From Caecitellus pseudoparvulus (Eukaryota > Bigyra: Bicosoecida), in contig CBFFRQ010000069.1 in NCBI GenBank assembly GCA_965644315.1, forward strand, positions 310,001 through 374,000: a stretch of DNA of 64,000 nt, read 5' to 3'. Both the position numbers and the translations under genes were made by a program. The notes under the pieces were generated by a model. It was not told the origin of the DNA, searched no databases, and saw nothing but the letters and a program-made list of their open reading frames with translations. Shown here one piece after another: positions 41,005-52,485 of this stretch; within the stretch, counting starts at the first letter, position 1; every line of letters begins with the position of its first letter.

Positions 41005-44000
41005 TCAGGCCATGTGGTGCTGTGCGGTGCGCCGGGCGGAAGCCAGCACGCTCCGCAGCCGGACAATGTCCTTTCGCGCAGCCTGGCCGTCCACAGCACC
41101 AGCAGTCTCGTAGCTTTCTGTGGAGGCCATGATTGAGTCAATGTGCCGGACCAGCTCGGCGGGAGTCAGCGCTGGGGTGGCTGCCCTGCCTCCCTCCGAG
41201 CTGGCCAGTGGGGAGGTGCCTGAGCCGGAAGAGGCTGTGCCTGCAGAAACCGGGCGGCTGCCCTTGAACAGCACGCGCTCCAAGTCTTTGATGCGCTTGT
41301 CGCGCTCAGTGTTCACGTCGAAGACCTTCATGAGCACCTGCCCGGACAGCGACCCCACCACGGCGCCATCCTTCACAACTGGCAGGCAAAAGGGTGCGCC
41401 GTTGCCCAGGTCGCGGCGAATGCGGTCTTGGGACTTCATGGTGCCCTCGAAGCGACTCAGGGTGTCCTTTTGCATGAGCTTGAAGATCTCTTCTCGTGCC
41501 TCGTCGAACAGCCGCACGTGCTGCAGCAAGCCGCCGGAGTGGCGCATGTGCATCTTGGGCAGCGGCGCAGAGCCAGATGTGCTGCTGCCCTTGCTGTCCT
41601 TGGAGCTGGACTGCATGAAAGGGGCCAGCAGGGACACGGTGGACGTGATGTGGTCCCCCATGTCCACCTCTCCGTCCGCTGACACCGTGACAGCCGTCTC
41701 CTCCTTCTTGCTCACCACCGCGAACATGTGCGCCCACACATCCTCTGCCGACAGCTTGCGGAAGGCAGCCATGCTCTTTTTCAGGCGCGAAAAGTACTTG
41801 CTGGGCAAATTCACCATGCGCTCTGCAGAGTCATCCACGAACTCCGCGTACAGCGCCTCTGCACCCTTCTGGATGCGCGCCACCTCGGCGCGCACGTTGG
41901 ACTGCGCCGCCATCTCGTCCAGTCGCCCCGCAGCCACCGCCTCCACGTCCGTGGCGAGGCGGCTGTTTGTCTTCAGCATATCCTCCAGCCACTCACCTGC
42001 TTGCAGGTAGAAGTCCACGTTCTCGCGACTGCGCTCGCGGTCACAGAACGCCTGGAACGCCTTGCGCATGACCGGGTTGTTCAGCACACCATGCAGGGAC
42101 ACGTCTTCGTAGCCCTTGTCAGGGAACACTGCGATGTGGTACGCATCTCGAAGGGAGAGCTCTGAGTGCCCAACCAGCGCGCCAGATTTCTTGCGCACAG
42201 TCAGGAGGATGTGCTCACTGGCCACGTGGCCGGGGTCAGAGATGACTGGGGACACGTCCGGCACCATGCCTGTGCGCCACTCTGCCACTGTGTAGTTTGT
42301 CCCAGCCAACACGCCAGGTGTGTCTCCTCGAGGTGCATCTTTCAGCAGCCTTCGCGAGCTTCCCTGCTGCAGGGTGAGCCCCGCCGTGCGGTCTCCTTGG
42401 GCTGCTGCTTCAGCCACGGCGGCAGCGTGCTTCACAGTGCCCGTGGACGCAGCACTCTGCAGCATGTGGGAGGAGAGGCTCACGATGAACTCGTCGGACT
42501 TCGAAAACTCCCCCGTCTCACGGCCCACCTGCGATGCCAAAGTGTCCAGGCCGTCCGTGGCCACCAAGAGACTCTTCCGCTTGCCACCCTTGCCGCCTGA
42601 CGAGGCAGCAGCTGCCGCGGCACCAGCATCAGCACTCTTCACTGACCAAGAAGGCACATCCAGCCCCGCGTCGCCCGCTGCAAACTCTGCTGGTGGCAGG
42701 GGCAAGCAGTCAAACCGAAGGTACGGGATGACGATTTTGCAGGACCCGTGGTTGCGCAGCCGGGATGCCGAGTGCAAGTTCAAGAAACCAATTTCCGGTT
42801 GAAGTTCAAACAGAGCCACCACTGGGCGGTGGTCGCACAGCTTGAACTTGAAGTCACATCGATACCGCTTGCACTGCAGCGCGTCGGCACAACCGGGCTT
42901 GGAAGCCCACAGCACGCGATCAGTGTACGATGGGTTCTGATTGCGCTTGTTGATGTACTCGGTGCCACCCTTCTCAAGGCGGTACGACGGTGCAAACGTG
43001 ATGGGGTGCTCGGAGAACGTGCTGTACGCCGCCCCCGTCTCCCGGGCAATGCGCAGTTGGTCCCCCCGGATGACCGGCTCAAGCATGCCACCAGAGACAT
43101 ACTTGACCACCTTGGCGTACTCTTCCTCGCATTCGGCCTTGCCGAGATCCACGCGATAGTTCAAGTTTCCAAGCCAGATAACGTGGTGCCAGTTGTGCAG
43201 GAATTGCGGAGGCGGGGCGCGGGAGCCGGGCACTTGCATGGAGGGGTAGTCGTGGCTGCGCAGCTTCAACTGCTGACAGATCTCGGAGAAGTTGCTGTTG
43301 CGCACAGCCACCTTGTCTGTGCCCGAAGCCAGGTGGCAGTTCACAATGGCGATGTGGGTGTTGTCAGCCCATGTGAGGGCGACCGCGGCGGCACCTTTAT
43401 TGCCCCAAATGCCGCCGACGCCCGTGGCTTCAGTGTCAGTGGCGACGTTCGTGAGGAACTTAGTGATGCTCGCTCGCGCAAACACCAACGTGTGGATCTC
43501 TTGCAGAGTTACAGAGGCGACGACGACGTACTCCTCCGGAGCATATGCGATGGGCCCAGGAAGGGCCAAAGCCGCTGAGATGACACTTCGCCAGGAGTCC
43601 AACTTGGAGCACTCTTGCAACCCGATGACGTAAATGTCACACTCCTGAGGTGGCAGCCAAGTGTGCAGCTGGCTGCTTTCAGCCTCGGACAGCGCCCGCT
43701 CGTGAGAGCAGTTCAGGGTGGCGGTGCAAATGCGCAGCCTGTCTGGAACGTACCCTGCAGCTTCCAGGCCCAGCACCCGCACTGCAGAGAGCTCCACATC
43801 GGCCAGCACCAGGCGAATGAGGCCGGAAAAGCGCTCCCGCAGCGCATGTGTTGCAAACGTCACCTCCACCTCCTCTAGCATGGTGGCTGTGGGTGGGATG
43901 AAGGCTCGTGTGCGCCTGCTCGCGGACTGCCCCGCCCCAGACCCTGCTGCGGCATCCCCCGCGTCATCATATGCAACAATGAAGAGCTTTGTTGGATCGT

Positions 44001-47000
44001 GCAGAGACGACTCCAGGCGCAGGCGGGACCATTCAATGGGGTGCACCACGGCGCCCGTTGCATCGTCAAAAGCTGGTTGCCGGGTCAAAGTACGTGCCTT
44101 GCGGTCCACGATCAGCACCCGGTTGGTTGAGCCCCTGTCCAGCGTAATGGCAAAAGATGCCCGCCCAGACACAGGTTCGTACTTCTCTGCGTCGTCTGAA
44201 AACGGCAAGTCAGGCTCCAGCAAGTGCAGCAACAGGCAAAACTGCTCCCTGGTTTCAGCCGTCGCAAACTTCAACGCGTAGTCTTTGGTTTCTTTGTCAT
44301 GAAAGAGGATGTTTAGTGCCGTGGGCTCAGCTGACACGCGCTCCACTCGGGAGAGGTCCACGACGGGATATGAGTGAGTGTGCGCACCTTTGTCGTCGTA
44401 CACATTCATCTGCTGCCGGTCCATGTCCACTGCCACTGCACGGGGCTGCCACTGCCCGTAGCGATTCAGCTTCTCAACGGGAATGCGGGGTGTACAACCT
44501 GAGGGGAGCTGGGGACCCTTGGAGGTAGGGCTGCCACCGCTCGGCTGGCTGTCCTTCGCTGGAGCCCGCAGGTCGTCCAGCACTGCCCTGAACGCAGGGC
44601 TTGCCTTGAACCGCGCGTACAAGGCAGGTAGCTCCAGGACCGTCATGACCACTGCAACAGCTGCATCCAAGCAGAAGGGGGACAGTTTCATGGTGTCTGG
44701 CGAGGAGGAAGCCAGCCCAGTGAGTCGTGACACTTCCGTCGGGGGCAACAGCAAGCCAATGGCTGTGCCAGGGGACTCGGCAGACCCACAAAACTTGGCC
44801 ACAGTGACGGCAAGCTGCTGTGACAGGCCTCGGGGAACATTGGTGATGACACCACCGTCAGTGGAGACAGAAAACGCCAGCCCCGCAAACTCGTCGGCAG
44901 CTTGCAGAAACTCGCCCACAATCTTGGTGGACACGCTGACGGGCAGCTTCTGCAAGTACTTTCGCTTGTCAGCCTGTTGGATCTTCTTTGCAGAGGCGAA
45001 TGTGGGGTCCCCCGCGCCGGCTTGGCTGGGCAGCAGCTGCCCGCCTGTCGCCTGTGCAACTGCTTGGGGCAGCGGCAGGAACCCCAAGCCGTCTGCCAGG
45101 GCCGAGGCTAGCTGGCGCTTGACGCGAATGGCAGCCCCAACGTGCTGCTCAAACGCATCGCAACCCGCCTCCAGCTTGAGAAGGGCAGCGAGGGGTGGGG
45201 CAGTGCCGTGTGCAAACACTTCAAAGCGCGACAGGCCGAGGGAGTCCCCCGCGAAGGCGTACTCGATGTCTCCCCGAGTGAGCTTCACGATCACTGCAGC
45301 AGTGTCAGTAGTGAACAGCTTGAAAGGTTCGGTGCGCGAAACGGCGCTTGCTCGGGGCAGCAGCGCGTCCACGCCCACTGCCGCGCCCGATGATTTCAAT
45401 TCAACAACTTCGCTGCTGCCGGACTTGGTGGCGCAGGACACGGTGCCTTGCGCAACGACGTAGGCAACCAGTTCGCCGTCCTCAAAGTCTGAAATCACGG
45501 TTCCGCCCCCCACTGACGTGTACTTGATCCGCTTTGTCAGCCGGTTCAGCTGCCCTTCCGTCATGGTGCTGAACAAAGGACTCTTGAGTTTCTGCACCGA
45601 AGACGCTTGCCGGGAGGCAACGTGCGCTTGGATGTTGTCACGCAACACAGGGATGGCTTCCAGCATGGCGTGGAACGCTGAGCGGTGCTGCACCATGACC
45701 AGCGAGTCCCGGCGAGCGACTACAGAAGCGGTGGCTGGCACGTCCTGCAGCAGTCCGATTTCACCGAAGAACCCCCCCGTGGAATCTTGGAACACCTGCC
45801 GCCCACGCACCGTGACGGCATACTCGCCATGAATCATGACGTAGAACGCATCACCGCGTGAGCCCTCAGACACGATGGTGGTCCCGGCCGTGTATGCCAG
45901 CACAGTGAACCTTCGTGCGGCTGACGCAATGTCCTTCTTCGGGATCTCCCGAAAGAAAGGCACCCGTTGGAGGAACAGGGGAAGCAGCTCCTCTGTGTAC
46001 CTTGTGAGCAGCCGGCGCTTCTTTGACACCATCCAAGAATCCCCCAGCTCCCGCACCATGTCTGCCGCGTCCAGCACCAGGGCATGGCAGCCGCCGATGG
46101 AGGCGATGACAGAGCGGGTCACGCTGGTCTCCTCTGTCGGCTCCACTGCAGGCGAGAAGGAAGCAAAAAGTGCAGGCAGGCGACAAAGCAGTGCCAGAAC
46201 GTGCAGCTGGCCAGGACGCTGCGACTCACAAGGTGCGTCTTCGAAGGTTGGGTCGTCATACGCGACGCCAGTTGTGGGGACAATGTAACACCCCGGAGCA
46301 AGCAGAGCATCTACACAGTGAGTTGTCCCAGGCTGCGGGGTTTTGGCGAGGAAGGGCCAACGTGAGCGCGAGGCATGCAGTGCCGTGCGGTGCTTGCGCT
46401 CAGTAGGCGTGGGGTGCCGCGCCTCCATCTCACCTCACAGTGCTGCACACAGATCTCCTCATCGGCCCCTGGATCAACCTTAAACAATGCTGTCACGCCA
46501 GCACACAAGATGAACATGCACTGCTCATAGTTTCCCTGCAAGCGCGAGGGCGTGACACAGTGGGGAGAGGGGGTGTCGCGGCGACCGCGTTGCAGTGTGG
46601 TCAACTGCAAACCTTCGCCAGGGGCAGGCGTGCCCACCGCACAGTAAAGGTCTGTAGGCCACAGCACGCACCTCTTCGAACATTTTTGACTCCGGTGTCA
46701 GCGTCTTCAGCTTGAAGTGCTTTGCAAGCGCGGTGGCTTCATCAGGCGTCATGTCGGCCAGCAAAGGCACGGCGCTCCGCAGGAACTTGTGAGTGAGGTA
46801 TTGCTTTGCATACTTGCTGCGCAGTTCTTCTTTTGCCCGACTTAGCAAGTCATCGCTTGGTGCTTCGTACACGGACCCACTGCGCCCAGCTTGTGCGACA
46901 CCAGGTGCCAGGCCGAGAGCAGCCAGCTCATCTTCGTCCACGCCAGCTGGTGTCTCCCACGACGATGCCTGCGTCAGCCCATGAAACCAGTACCAATTGC

Positions 47001-47121
47001 CGGACTCATCGTCGAATGCTTGCTGCCAATTGGGGTCGCTCCAAGAAGCCTGACCCGACTGCTCATTGAACCAGTAGGTCTTGCCTGACTCTGGGTCCAC
47101 GCCTTCGCTCCAGTCTGCCAT
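41005..47121 (-). CDS. WW-cNMP-PH-inositol-5-phosphatase-RGS multidomain protein
   Basis: Four exons (46672-47121, 46434-46535, 46230-46332, 41005-46145) give 1,931 residues. Two WW domains (MADWSEGVDPESGKTYWFNE; WYWFHGLTQASSWETP) come first. A cNMP-binding fold split by introns follows (~140-215), then a second (~265-385; GSRGDAFYVMIHGEYAV, FFGEIGLLQDVPATASV) and a degenerate third. PATAS replaces the PRAAT-type motif, so the usual phosphate-binding Arg is missing. A PH-like domain starts ~779 (NRYGQWQPRAVAVD). The inositol-polyphosphate 5-phosphatase domain (~1020-1310) has GVGGIWGNKGAAAV, NCHLASG, IWLGNLNYRVD and NPSYTDRVLW. The usual GDLNYR motif is GNLNYR here (Asn at ~1212). The RGS domain (~1565-1790) has LNNPVMRKAFQAFCDRERSR, ENVDFYLQAGEWL and FDEAREEIFKLMQKD, interrupted by a Ser-rich insertion. 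It is likely a membrane-proximal phosphoinositide/G-protein signalling integrator. Confidence 0.88.
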
Positions 47122-47296
47122 GGCGGGGCTGATGTCGCAGCGACCCCGTGCACCAAGCGCCAGCAAGTGGACGCTGAGCGGGCCTTCCTTCAGCTGCACT
47201 GCGAATTGCAGAGTACTAGGAGTTCGGGCAGCTCTGCGGCAGTGAATGCGATGGCTGCATTGTGTGGCACACGCTCAAATGCTCGGCGCAGGCAGT

Positions 47297-49069
47297 TTAC
47301 GCAGCCTCCTCTGTTGGGATGGAGTACTTGATGTTCGTGTTCACCGCCAGCACGTGCTCATCAATCACGATGGCCGGGTCAATGAAGCTCAATCCACCCA
47401 GAGACGGCAGTGGGAAGCCCAGCCCACCCAGCCCGTTCAACAGGCTCTTCGCTGTGGGCAGCACCAGGTCCACCAGTGTCTGGATGAAGCCAACACTCAG
47501 CTCGCCAATGGAGCTGCGCAGCACCTTCAAGTTCAAGTCCAACGCCGTCACGTGGAACTTCAACACGGGCGCCACCTGCCCAGTCGCGTTGGAGTGCTGC
47601 ATGGACAGGCTGACACTGAGGCCCGCCACCATGTCAGCGCCCAGCGTGAAGACAGGCAAGCTGCCGCCATACGAGGACACACCACGCAGGGAGCCACTGG
47701 CGCCGGCCAGCACACCAAAGTCAAGCGCCACAGGCAGGTGTGCCTGCAGGCCGCTGGCCTTGCTGGCCGTGATGCTGGGCGTCGTGGACTTGTCGAAGGT
47801 GACGTTCAGGCTCATGGCACGGTTGGGGTACTTGGCGGGCAGCTGGGGCAGGCCCAAGTCTGCCCACTTGCTCGTGTTCAGAGGCAGGGGGAACAGGCGC
47901 GGCTTGTTGGCGGGCGTGTAGAAGCTGTCCAATGCACCGTTGGTGTAGGCAGTCCACAGGGCACAGGACAGTGTAGCGGGGGACAGCTGCGCCTGCAGCA
48001 TGTAGTGCTCGGGTGCCACGATGGGGGGCATGGGCAGGGTGGCGATGGGGCACTTGGCATGGCGCAGGGCGTCAGTGGCGGCGAGGTCGAAGGCCAGGAC
48101 GGCGGTGGCAGCGGAGCCGGCACCCTGCACGCCCAGGACATCGGTGGCCAGGGAGAAATCCGTGACGGACAATCCACCGCCAAGGTGCATGTATGAGGGC
48201 AGCTTCGACAGCACTTTTGCAGCTGCATCGTTCACAGCGGTCTGCACTTTGCCTCGGACGGCCTTCTCGATGGCGTCCTTCAAAATGCCCTTGAGCAGGT
48301 CAACCAAGATGTTGTACAGCCAAGAAGCGTCGCCGTGGAACTTGATATCGAAGTGGCCGAAAGACAAGTTGGCGCCTGTACAGTCAACATGAGGCTTGGC
48401 AGCATCGACGCTGATTTCCACGGTAACGCTAGCAGTAGTGTCACCCGGGCTGATATCAATAGATCCAGTGGATGAGATGTGCGGCCAGTGGTTCTTGCGC
48501 CAGTGGTAGTCCATCGTAATCTCTGCGACGTGCGGGATGTGCCGTGGGGTTGATGCTCCCGAGCCCCACACCTGAGGACTCACTCGCCGAGTCCAGTCCG
48601 TTAATGCCACCAGCAACGGTTGACGGCGCAGCCAGGGTCAGGTCAATGTCATTGATAACAAGGCCAGAAGCCTGCGGCAAAGAAAACAACCAGCGATCGA
48701 TGAGCGGCTCGCGTCTCAGAAGGTGTGACTGCACTCACGCGGATGTTGGTCAGCTCCAGAGTCACATGGCCAATAGGAGTGTCCAGGTCGGGCTGGGTGA
48801 TGGATGGGATAGTCTGTGGCAGCGCAAGACGGCTTGAAGTGAAACATTCTGGGTCCTGGGGTACAGTGTGTTGGTCAGGTGCACTGCACTTGGCAGCAAC
48901 GCACGCTGAACTGGGCGAGGATCGCGTTCAGCTCAGGCAGCACAGCGTTCTTAAACTCCACAAGCCCCCCCTCCGACACACCCGTCGCGAAGCCGTACGC
49001 CGCCCTCCCCGATTGCAAGCAGCATGCAGCTGCAGCTGCAGCCAGCAGCACTGCACTTGCCCCTCGCAT
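47297..49069 (-). CDS. Secreted LBP/BPI-fold protein, copy 1
   Basis: Exons 48905-49069, 48739-48813, 48584-48671 and 47297-48522 give 517 residues, the usual BPI/LBP/CETP size. The signal peptide is MRGASAVLLAAAAAACCLQS. The N-terminal barrel follows the family pattern: YGFATGVSEGGLVEFKN, TIPSITQPDLDTPIGHV, ASGLVINDIDLTLAAPSTV, MDYHWRKNHWPHI and LVDLLKGILKDAIEKAVRGK. The C-terminal half ends in the family-like VIDEHVLAVNTNI. BPI-fold proteins bind lipids, including bacterial LPS in animals; secretion and lipid binding are expected, antimicrobial action is inference. The first exon is part of a 1.42-kb block duplicated at copy 4. The last ~755 bp of the shared tract are nearly identical to the other three copies. 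The C-terminus (KYSIPTEEAA) is distinct. The stop lies 175 bp from the start of the 5-phosphatase gene on the same strand. Confidence 0.88.
47397..48153. repeat. Homogenised 3' coding tract, BPI copy 1
   Basis: About 755 bp nearly identical to 50475-51231, 52568-53324 and 54595-55351, with only a handful of substitutions and no indels. Sequence just outside the tract diverges in copy 1. Consistent with recent gene conversion or duplication. Confidence 0.88.
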
Positions 49070-49218
49070 GGTGAGCGCGGTGCAAAGTGCGCGGGCACGT
49101 GTGGTTCAAAAACCACGCCACGAATGGACTGCCGGTTCAAGTGGTTGTTCAATGTTGAGGAAGCGAGTGTGTGAGACGGTGCGTGTTTGAGCACGGCAGC
49201 GAAGTGCGCCAGAGCAGC
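49070..49218. promoter_or_regulatory. Compact bidirectional promoter, BPI copy 1 / gene X-a
   Basis: Only 149 bp separate the start codons of the minus-strand BPI gene (49069) and plus-strand gene X (49219). Both promoters and 5' UTRs must fit here. The same unit recurs at 56273-56421 with a few mismatches, so co-regulation of the pair is likely. No TATA-like element is obvious. Confidence 0.45.
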
Positions 49219-50311
49219 ATGTCGCAGCGTGGCCTGGCTGGGGCGTCATCGTGGGAGAGCCGGGAGGCACGGTGGATGCAGCGGCGTCGGGCGCAGTTGG
49301 GTCTGGGTGAGTGCAGCATTGGTGAGTGGTGGTGTAGTGGCATGCATGGCTCACGAGCCTCTCCTTGCTGCGCGGTTCAGGGGGTGGAGATCAGGCCAGG
49401 CAAAGCAGGTGAGTGCGGTTGGGCGTTGTTTTCCGCACCACGCCGTGATTGGCGTGTGGCCCGGCCAGGCGCAGCATTGCCTTGGGGCTGGAGCACAAGC
49501 TTCCACCGTGTCTATGTGCAGGTCTGGGATGACTGGCACGGGTGTGTCTCGCGGGTCTCCGATGAAGACGTCCCGTGCTGTGAGTGGTTTGGTGCCCGGT
49601 GCCGTTGGAGGTGAGCCAGCGATGGCCAGCTCACCTGGCGGGAGCACGGTGATGTCTGCGTCTGAGCTGCGCGGCATGCGGCGTCGTGCGGGGGGGAGGA
49701 GCAGTGGCCGGGGCAAGTACCGCATGGAGCTGGAGGGTGGTGGTGTGGGTGGCGGTGGTGCGCGGGGCCCCAGTCAGGGACATGTGCGGAGTGCCACGGC
49801 ACCGAGTGCGGGCAGGTGGGAGCAGGGCGGTGAGCGGGGCTTCTTCGACTACTTCTTCAACCCCCGCCCAGGCGGCGGGACGCCCATGCGTGACGGGCGT
49901 GGGAACGTCGTGGCAGACTTGCGTGGGGCACTGTCTGTGCAAGGCGGTGTGGAGCGTGAGGGTGAGCAGCCGCAAGGAGTGAGCGTTCACGAGCTGGAAG
50001 GCGCTGCCGCTGCCAGTGTTGCAGGCGGTGGTGGTGGTGCTGAGGCTGGTGGGGGGCTGGGGGTTGGTGTGGGCGGGGCGGCCCGTGTGGCTGATGGGAG
50101 TGTGGGTGCCATGCCAGGTGGTGCAGGGCAGTCCATGGGTGACATGGTGCATGCCCGCACGATTGAGCGACTGCAGCGGGAGGCCGATGATGCAGATCGG
50201 GGGCGGCGAGAGGCTGAGGAGGAGTTGCGGAGTGTGCGTGCTCAGTTGTCAACTGCGATCAGTTTGTTGGAGGAGTACCGCGCCGAGTACGGCCCACTGC
50301 CGGCGAAGTAG
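49219..50311 (+). CDS. Gene X copy a: Gly-rich protein with C-terminal coiled coil, unrecognised
   Basis: Exons 49219-49306, 49381-49408 (28 nt) and 49522-50311 give 301 residues. Donors are GTGAGT in both introns; acceptors TTCAG and TGCAG. N-terminus MSQRGLAGASSWESREARWM is basic. The middle is Gly/Ser/Arg-rich (GGRSSGRGKYRMELEGGG) with a compact aromatic motif ERGFFDYFFNPRPGGGTPMR. The C-terminus is a clear coiled coil (ARTIERLQREADDADRGRRE, AEEELRSVRAQLSTAISLLE). No signal peptide or membrane segment is seen. I do not recognise the family. Its duplication together with a BPI gene promoter and conservation of the open frame in both copies argue that it is a functional partner or passenger gene. 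Function unknown. Confidence 0.72.
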
Positions 50312-50392
50312 GGCGGCGGGGATAGTGGGGAATGGAAGTTCCCTTTTATGTCAAGCACTGTAATAGATGGGGCCGCATGAATTTTCAAATCC

Positions 50393-52276
50393 TTAGAAAG
50401 AGATGGTGATGTTCGTGTTCACCGCCAGCACGTGCTCGTTTATCACGATAGCCGGATTCTGGAAAGCCATGCCCCCCAGAGACGGCAGTGGGAAGCCCAG
50501 CCCACCCAGCCCGTTCAACAGGCTCTTCGCTGTGGGCAGCACCAGGTCCACCAGTGTCTGGATGAAGCCAACACTCAGCTCGCCAATGGAGCTGCGCAGC
50601 ACCTTCAAGTTCAAGTCCAACGCCGTCACGTGGAACTTCAACACGGGCGCCACCTGCCCAGTCGCGTTGGAGTGCTGCATGGACAGGCTGACACTGAGGC
50701 CCGCCACCATGTCAGCGCCCAGCGTGAAGACAGGCAAGCTGCCGCCATACGAGGACACACCACGCAGGGAGCCACTGGCGCCGGCCAGCACACCAAAGTC
50801 AAGCGCCACAGGCAGGTGTGCCTGCAGGCCGCTGGCCTTGCTGGCCGTGATGCTGGGCGTCGTGGACTTGTCGAAGGTGACGTTCAGGCTCATGGCACGG
50901 TTGGGGTACTTGGCGGGCAGCTGGGGCAGGCCCAAGTCTGCCCACTTGCTCGTGTTCAGAGGCAGGGGGAACAGGCGCGGCTTGTTGGCGGGCGTGTAGA
51001 AGCTGTCCAATGCACCGTTGGTGTAGGCAGTCCACAGGGCACAGGACAGTGTGGCGGGGGACAGCTGCGCCTGCAGCATGTAGTGCTCGGGTGCCACGAT
51101 GGGGGGCATGGGCAGGGTGGCGATGGGGCACTTGGCATGGCGCAGGGCGTCAGTGGCGGCGAGGTCGAAGGCCAGGACGGCGGTGGCAGCGGAGCCGGCA
51201 CCCTGCACACCCAGGACATCGGTGGCCAGGGAGAAGTCAGTGCGTGATGCCCCACCGCCAAGGTGCATGTGCGAGGGCAGCTTTGCGAAGACCTTCGCTG
51301 TGGCGGCGTTCACAGCGGTTTGCACTTTGCCTCGGACAGCCTTCTCGATGGACTTGCGCAGGGTGCCCTTGAGCAGGCCAGTGACGATGTTGAGCAGCCA
51401 CGACAGGGAGCCGTGGAACTTGATCTTGAACTTGTCAAATGACACGTTCACCCCTGAGCACGAGGCGTGTGGCTTGCCACCCGACGCGCTGATGGCGACG
51501 GTGACGCCAGCGGTGGTTGTGCCGGGGGTGATGTCGATGGAACCGTGCATCTTGATATGGGGCCAGTGGCTCTTTCGAGCATGGTAGTCCATCGAAATCT
51601 CTGCGGAGTAGGCGTTGGCATGAGCTTGACTGCCGTTGACTGCAGCCTGGACGCCTCCCCTCCTGGACACCAGAGCCGGTGGCGAAGTACGAAGCAGCGC
51701 ACGTACTGGCATTGTGCAAGCCTGCGATAGACCCCCCCACAGTGCCAGGGGCAGTCATGACGAGGTTCGCATTGTCGATGTGCAGCCCGCTAGCCTGTGG
51801 ACATGGGCACCAGTGGACCGCGTGGGGTAGGCAGGGGGGACGGGCACTGTTGCTGGCTGGGTGGTGTCAGGTCAAGTGCAGTGCGGCAGTTCACTTGCAC
51901 GCACCCTGATGTTTGAAAGCGTGAGGTCGACGTGTCCAATGGGTGTCTTGACATGCTCTTTGATGTCAGGGATGGTCTGCACGCCGAGTGGGCCGTGTCA
52001 GTGCGAGAGTGCGCCCGGAAGCAAGGATCAATGCGGGCGGGAGCGGGGTGCCCCGGCGCACGCCCCAGCGCGGTGCCGGAGTGTGCCGGCACGTTGGCGA
52101 CGTACGGCAAACTGGGCCAGCGCTGCGTTCAGCTCTGGTAGCACTGCATTCTTAAAGGAGTCAAGGCCTGCCTTGGACACGCCGGTGGCGAAGCCGTAGT
52201 TGGCAGCAGCGACGGGCTGAAGCAGGAGAGCAGCAGCAGCTGCGGTGGCCACGAGGGCCAATGAGACAACTCGCAT
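50393..52276 (-). CDS. Secreted LBP/BPI-fold protein, copy 2
   Basis: Exons 52106-52276, 51905-51976, 51707-51794 and 50393-51600 give 512 residues. The signal peptide is MRVVSLALVATAAAAALLLQ. The mature start NYGFATGVSKAGLDSFKNAV and second exon TIPDIKEHVKTPIGHVDLTL match the BPI N-terminal profile, as do CSGVNVSFDKFKIKFHGSLS, WLLNIVTGLLKGTLRKSIE and the long C-terminal half. It aligns with copy 3 over its whole 1,884-bp length at a fixed 2,093-bp offset with no indels. The main differences lie in two short patches of exon 4 (51541-51583 and 51232-51254) and at the C-terminus. Lipid binding outside the cell or in vesicles is expected from the fold; ligand unknown. The stop lies 81 bp from the convergent gene X-a. 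Confidence 0.9.
50475..51231. repeat. Homogenised 3' coding tract, BPI copy 2
   Basis: Member of the four-copy near-identical tract, offset 3,078 bp from copy 1. It ends at hypervariable patch 2. Confidence 0.88.
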
Positions 52277-52485
52277 TGTGGTGCTGAGTATGATATTGAG
52301 ATGAAGAGAAACCGTTTGTGATCCGTTGTGTGTTTTCTCGTTTCGGTGAGATTGAACTGTGTCCTGAGGTCTCAGCACGGAACAGCTCGGAACCTTGATC
52401 GGTGATATGTTCAATAATGAGAGTCGGGACAAACCATACCTAAGTAAGCCATGCATTCTACCTACGTATACCACATCAATGAGCA

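Larger units (their letters stand above)
48908..50330. repeat. Segmental duplication, left copy (pair of 56111-57533)
   Basis: About 1,423 bp with constant 7,203-bp offset to the right copy, no indels and roughly 20 mismatches that I could count. It spans the first exon of BPI copy 1, the 149-bp divergent promoter and all of gene X copy a. Homology begins at GAACTGGGCGAGG and ends just after the gene X stop. Confidence 0.92.
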
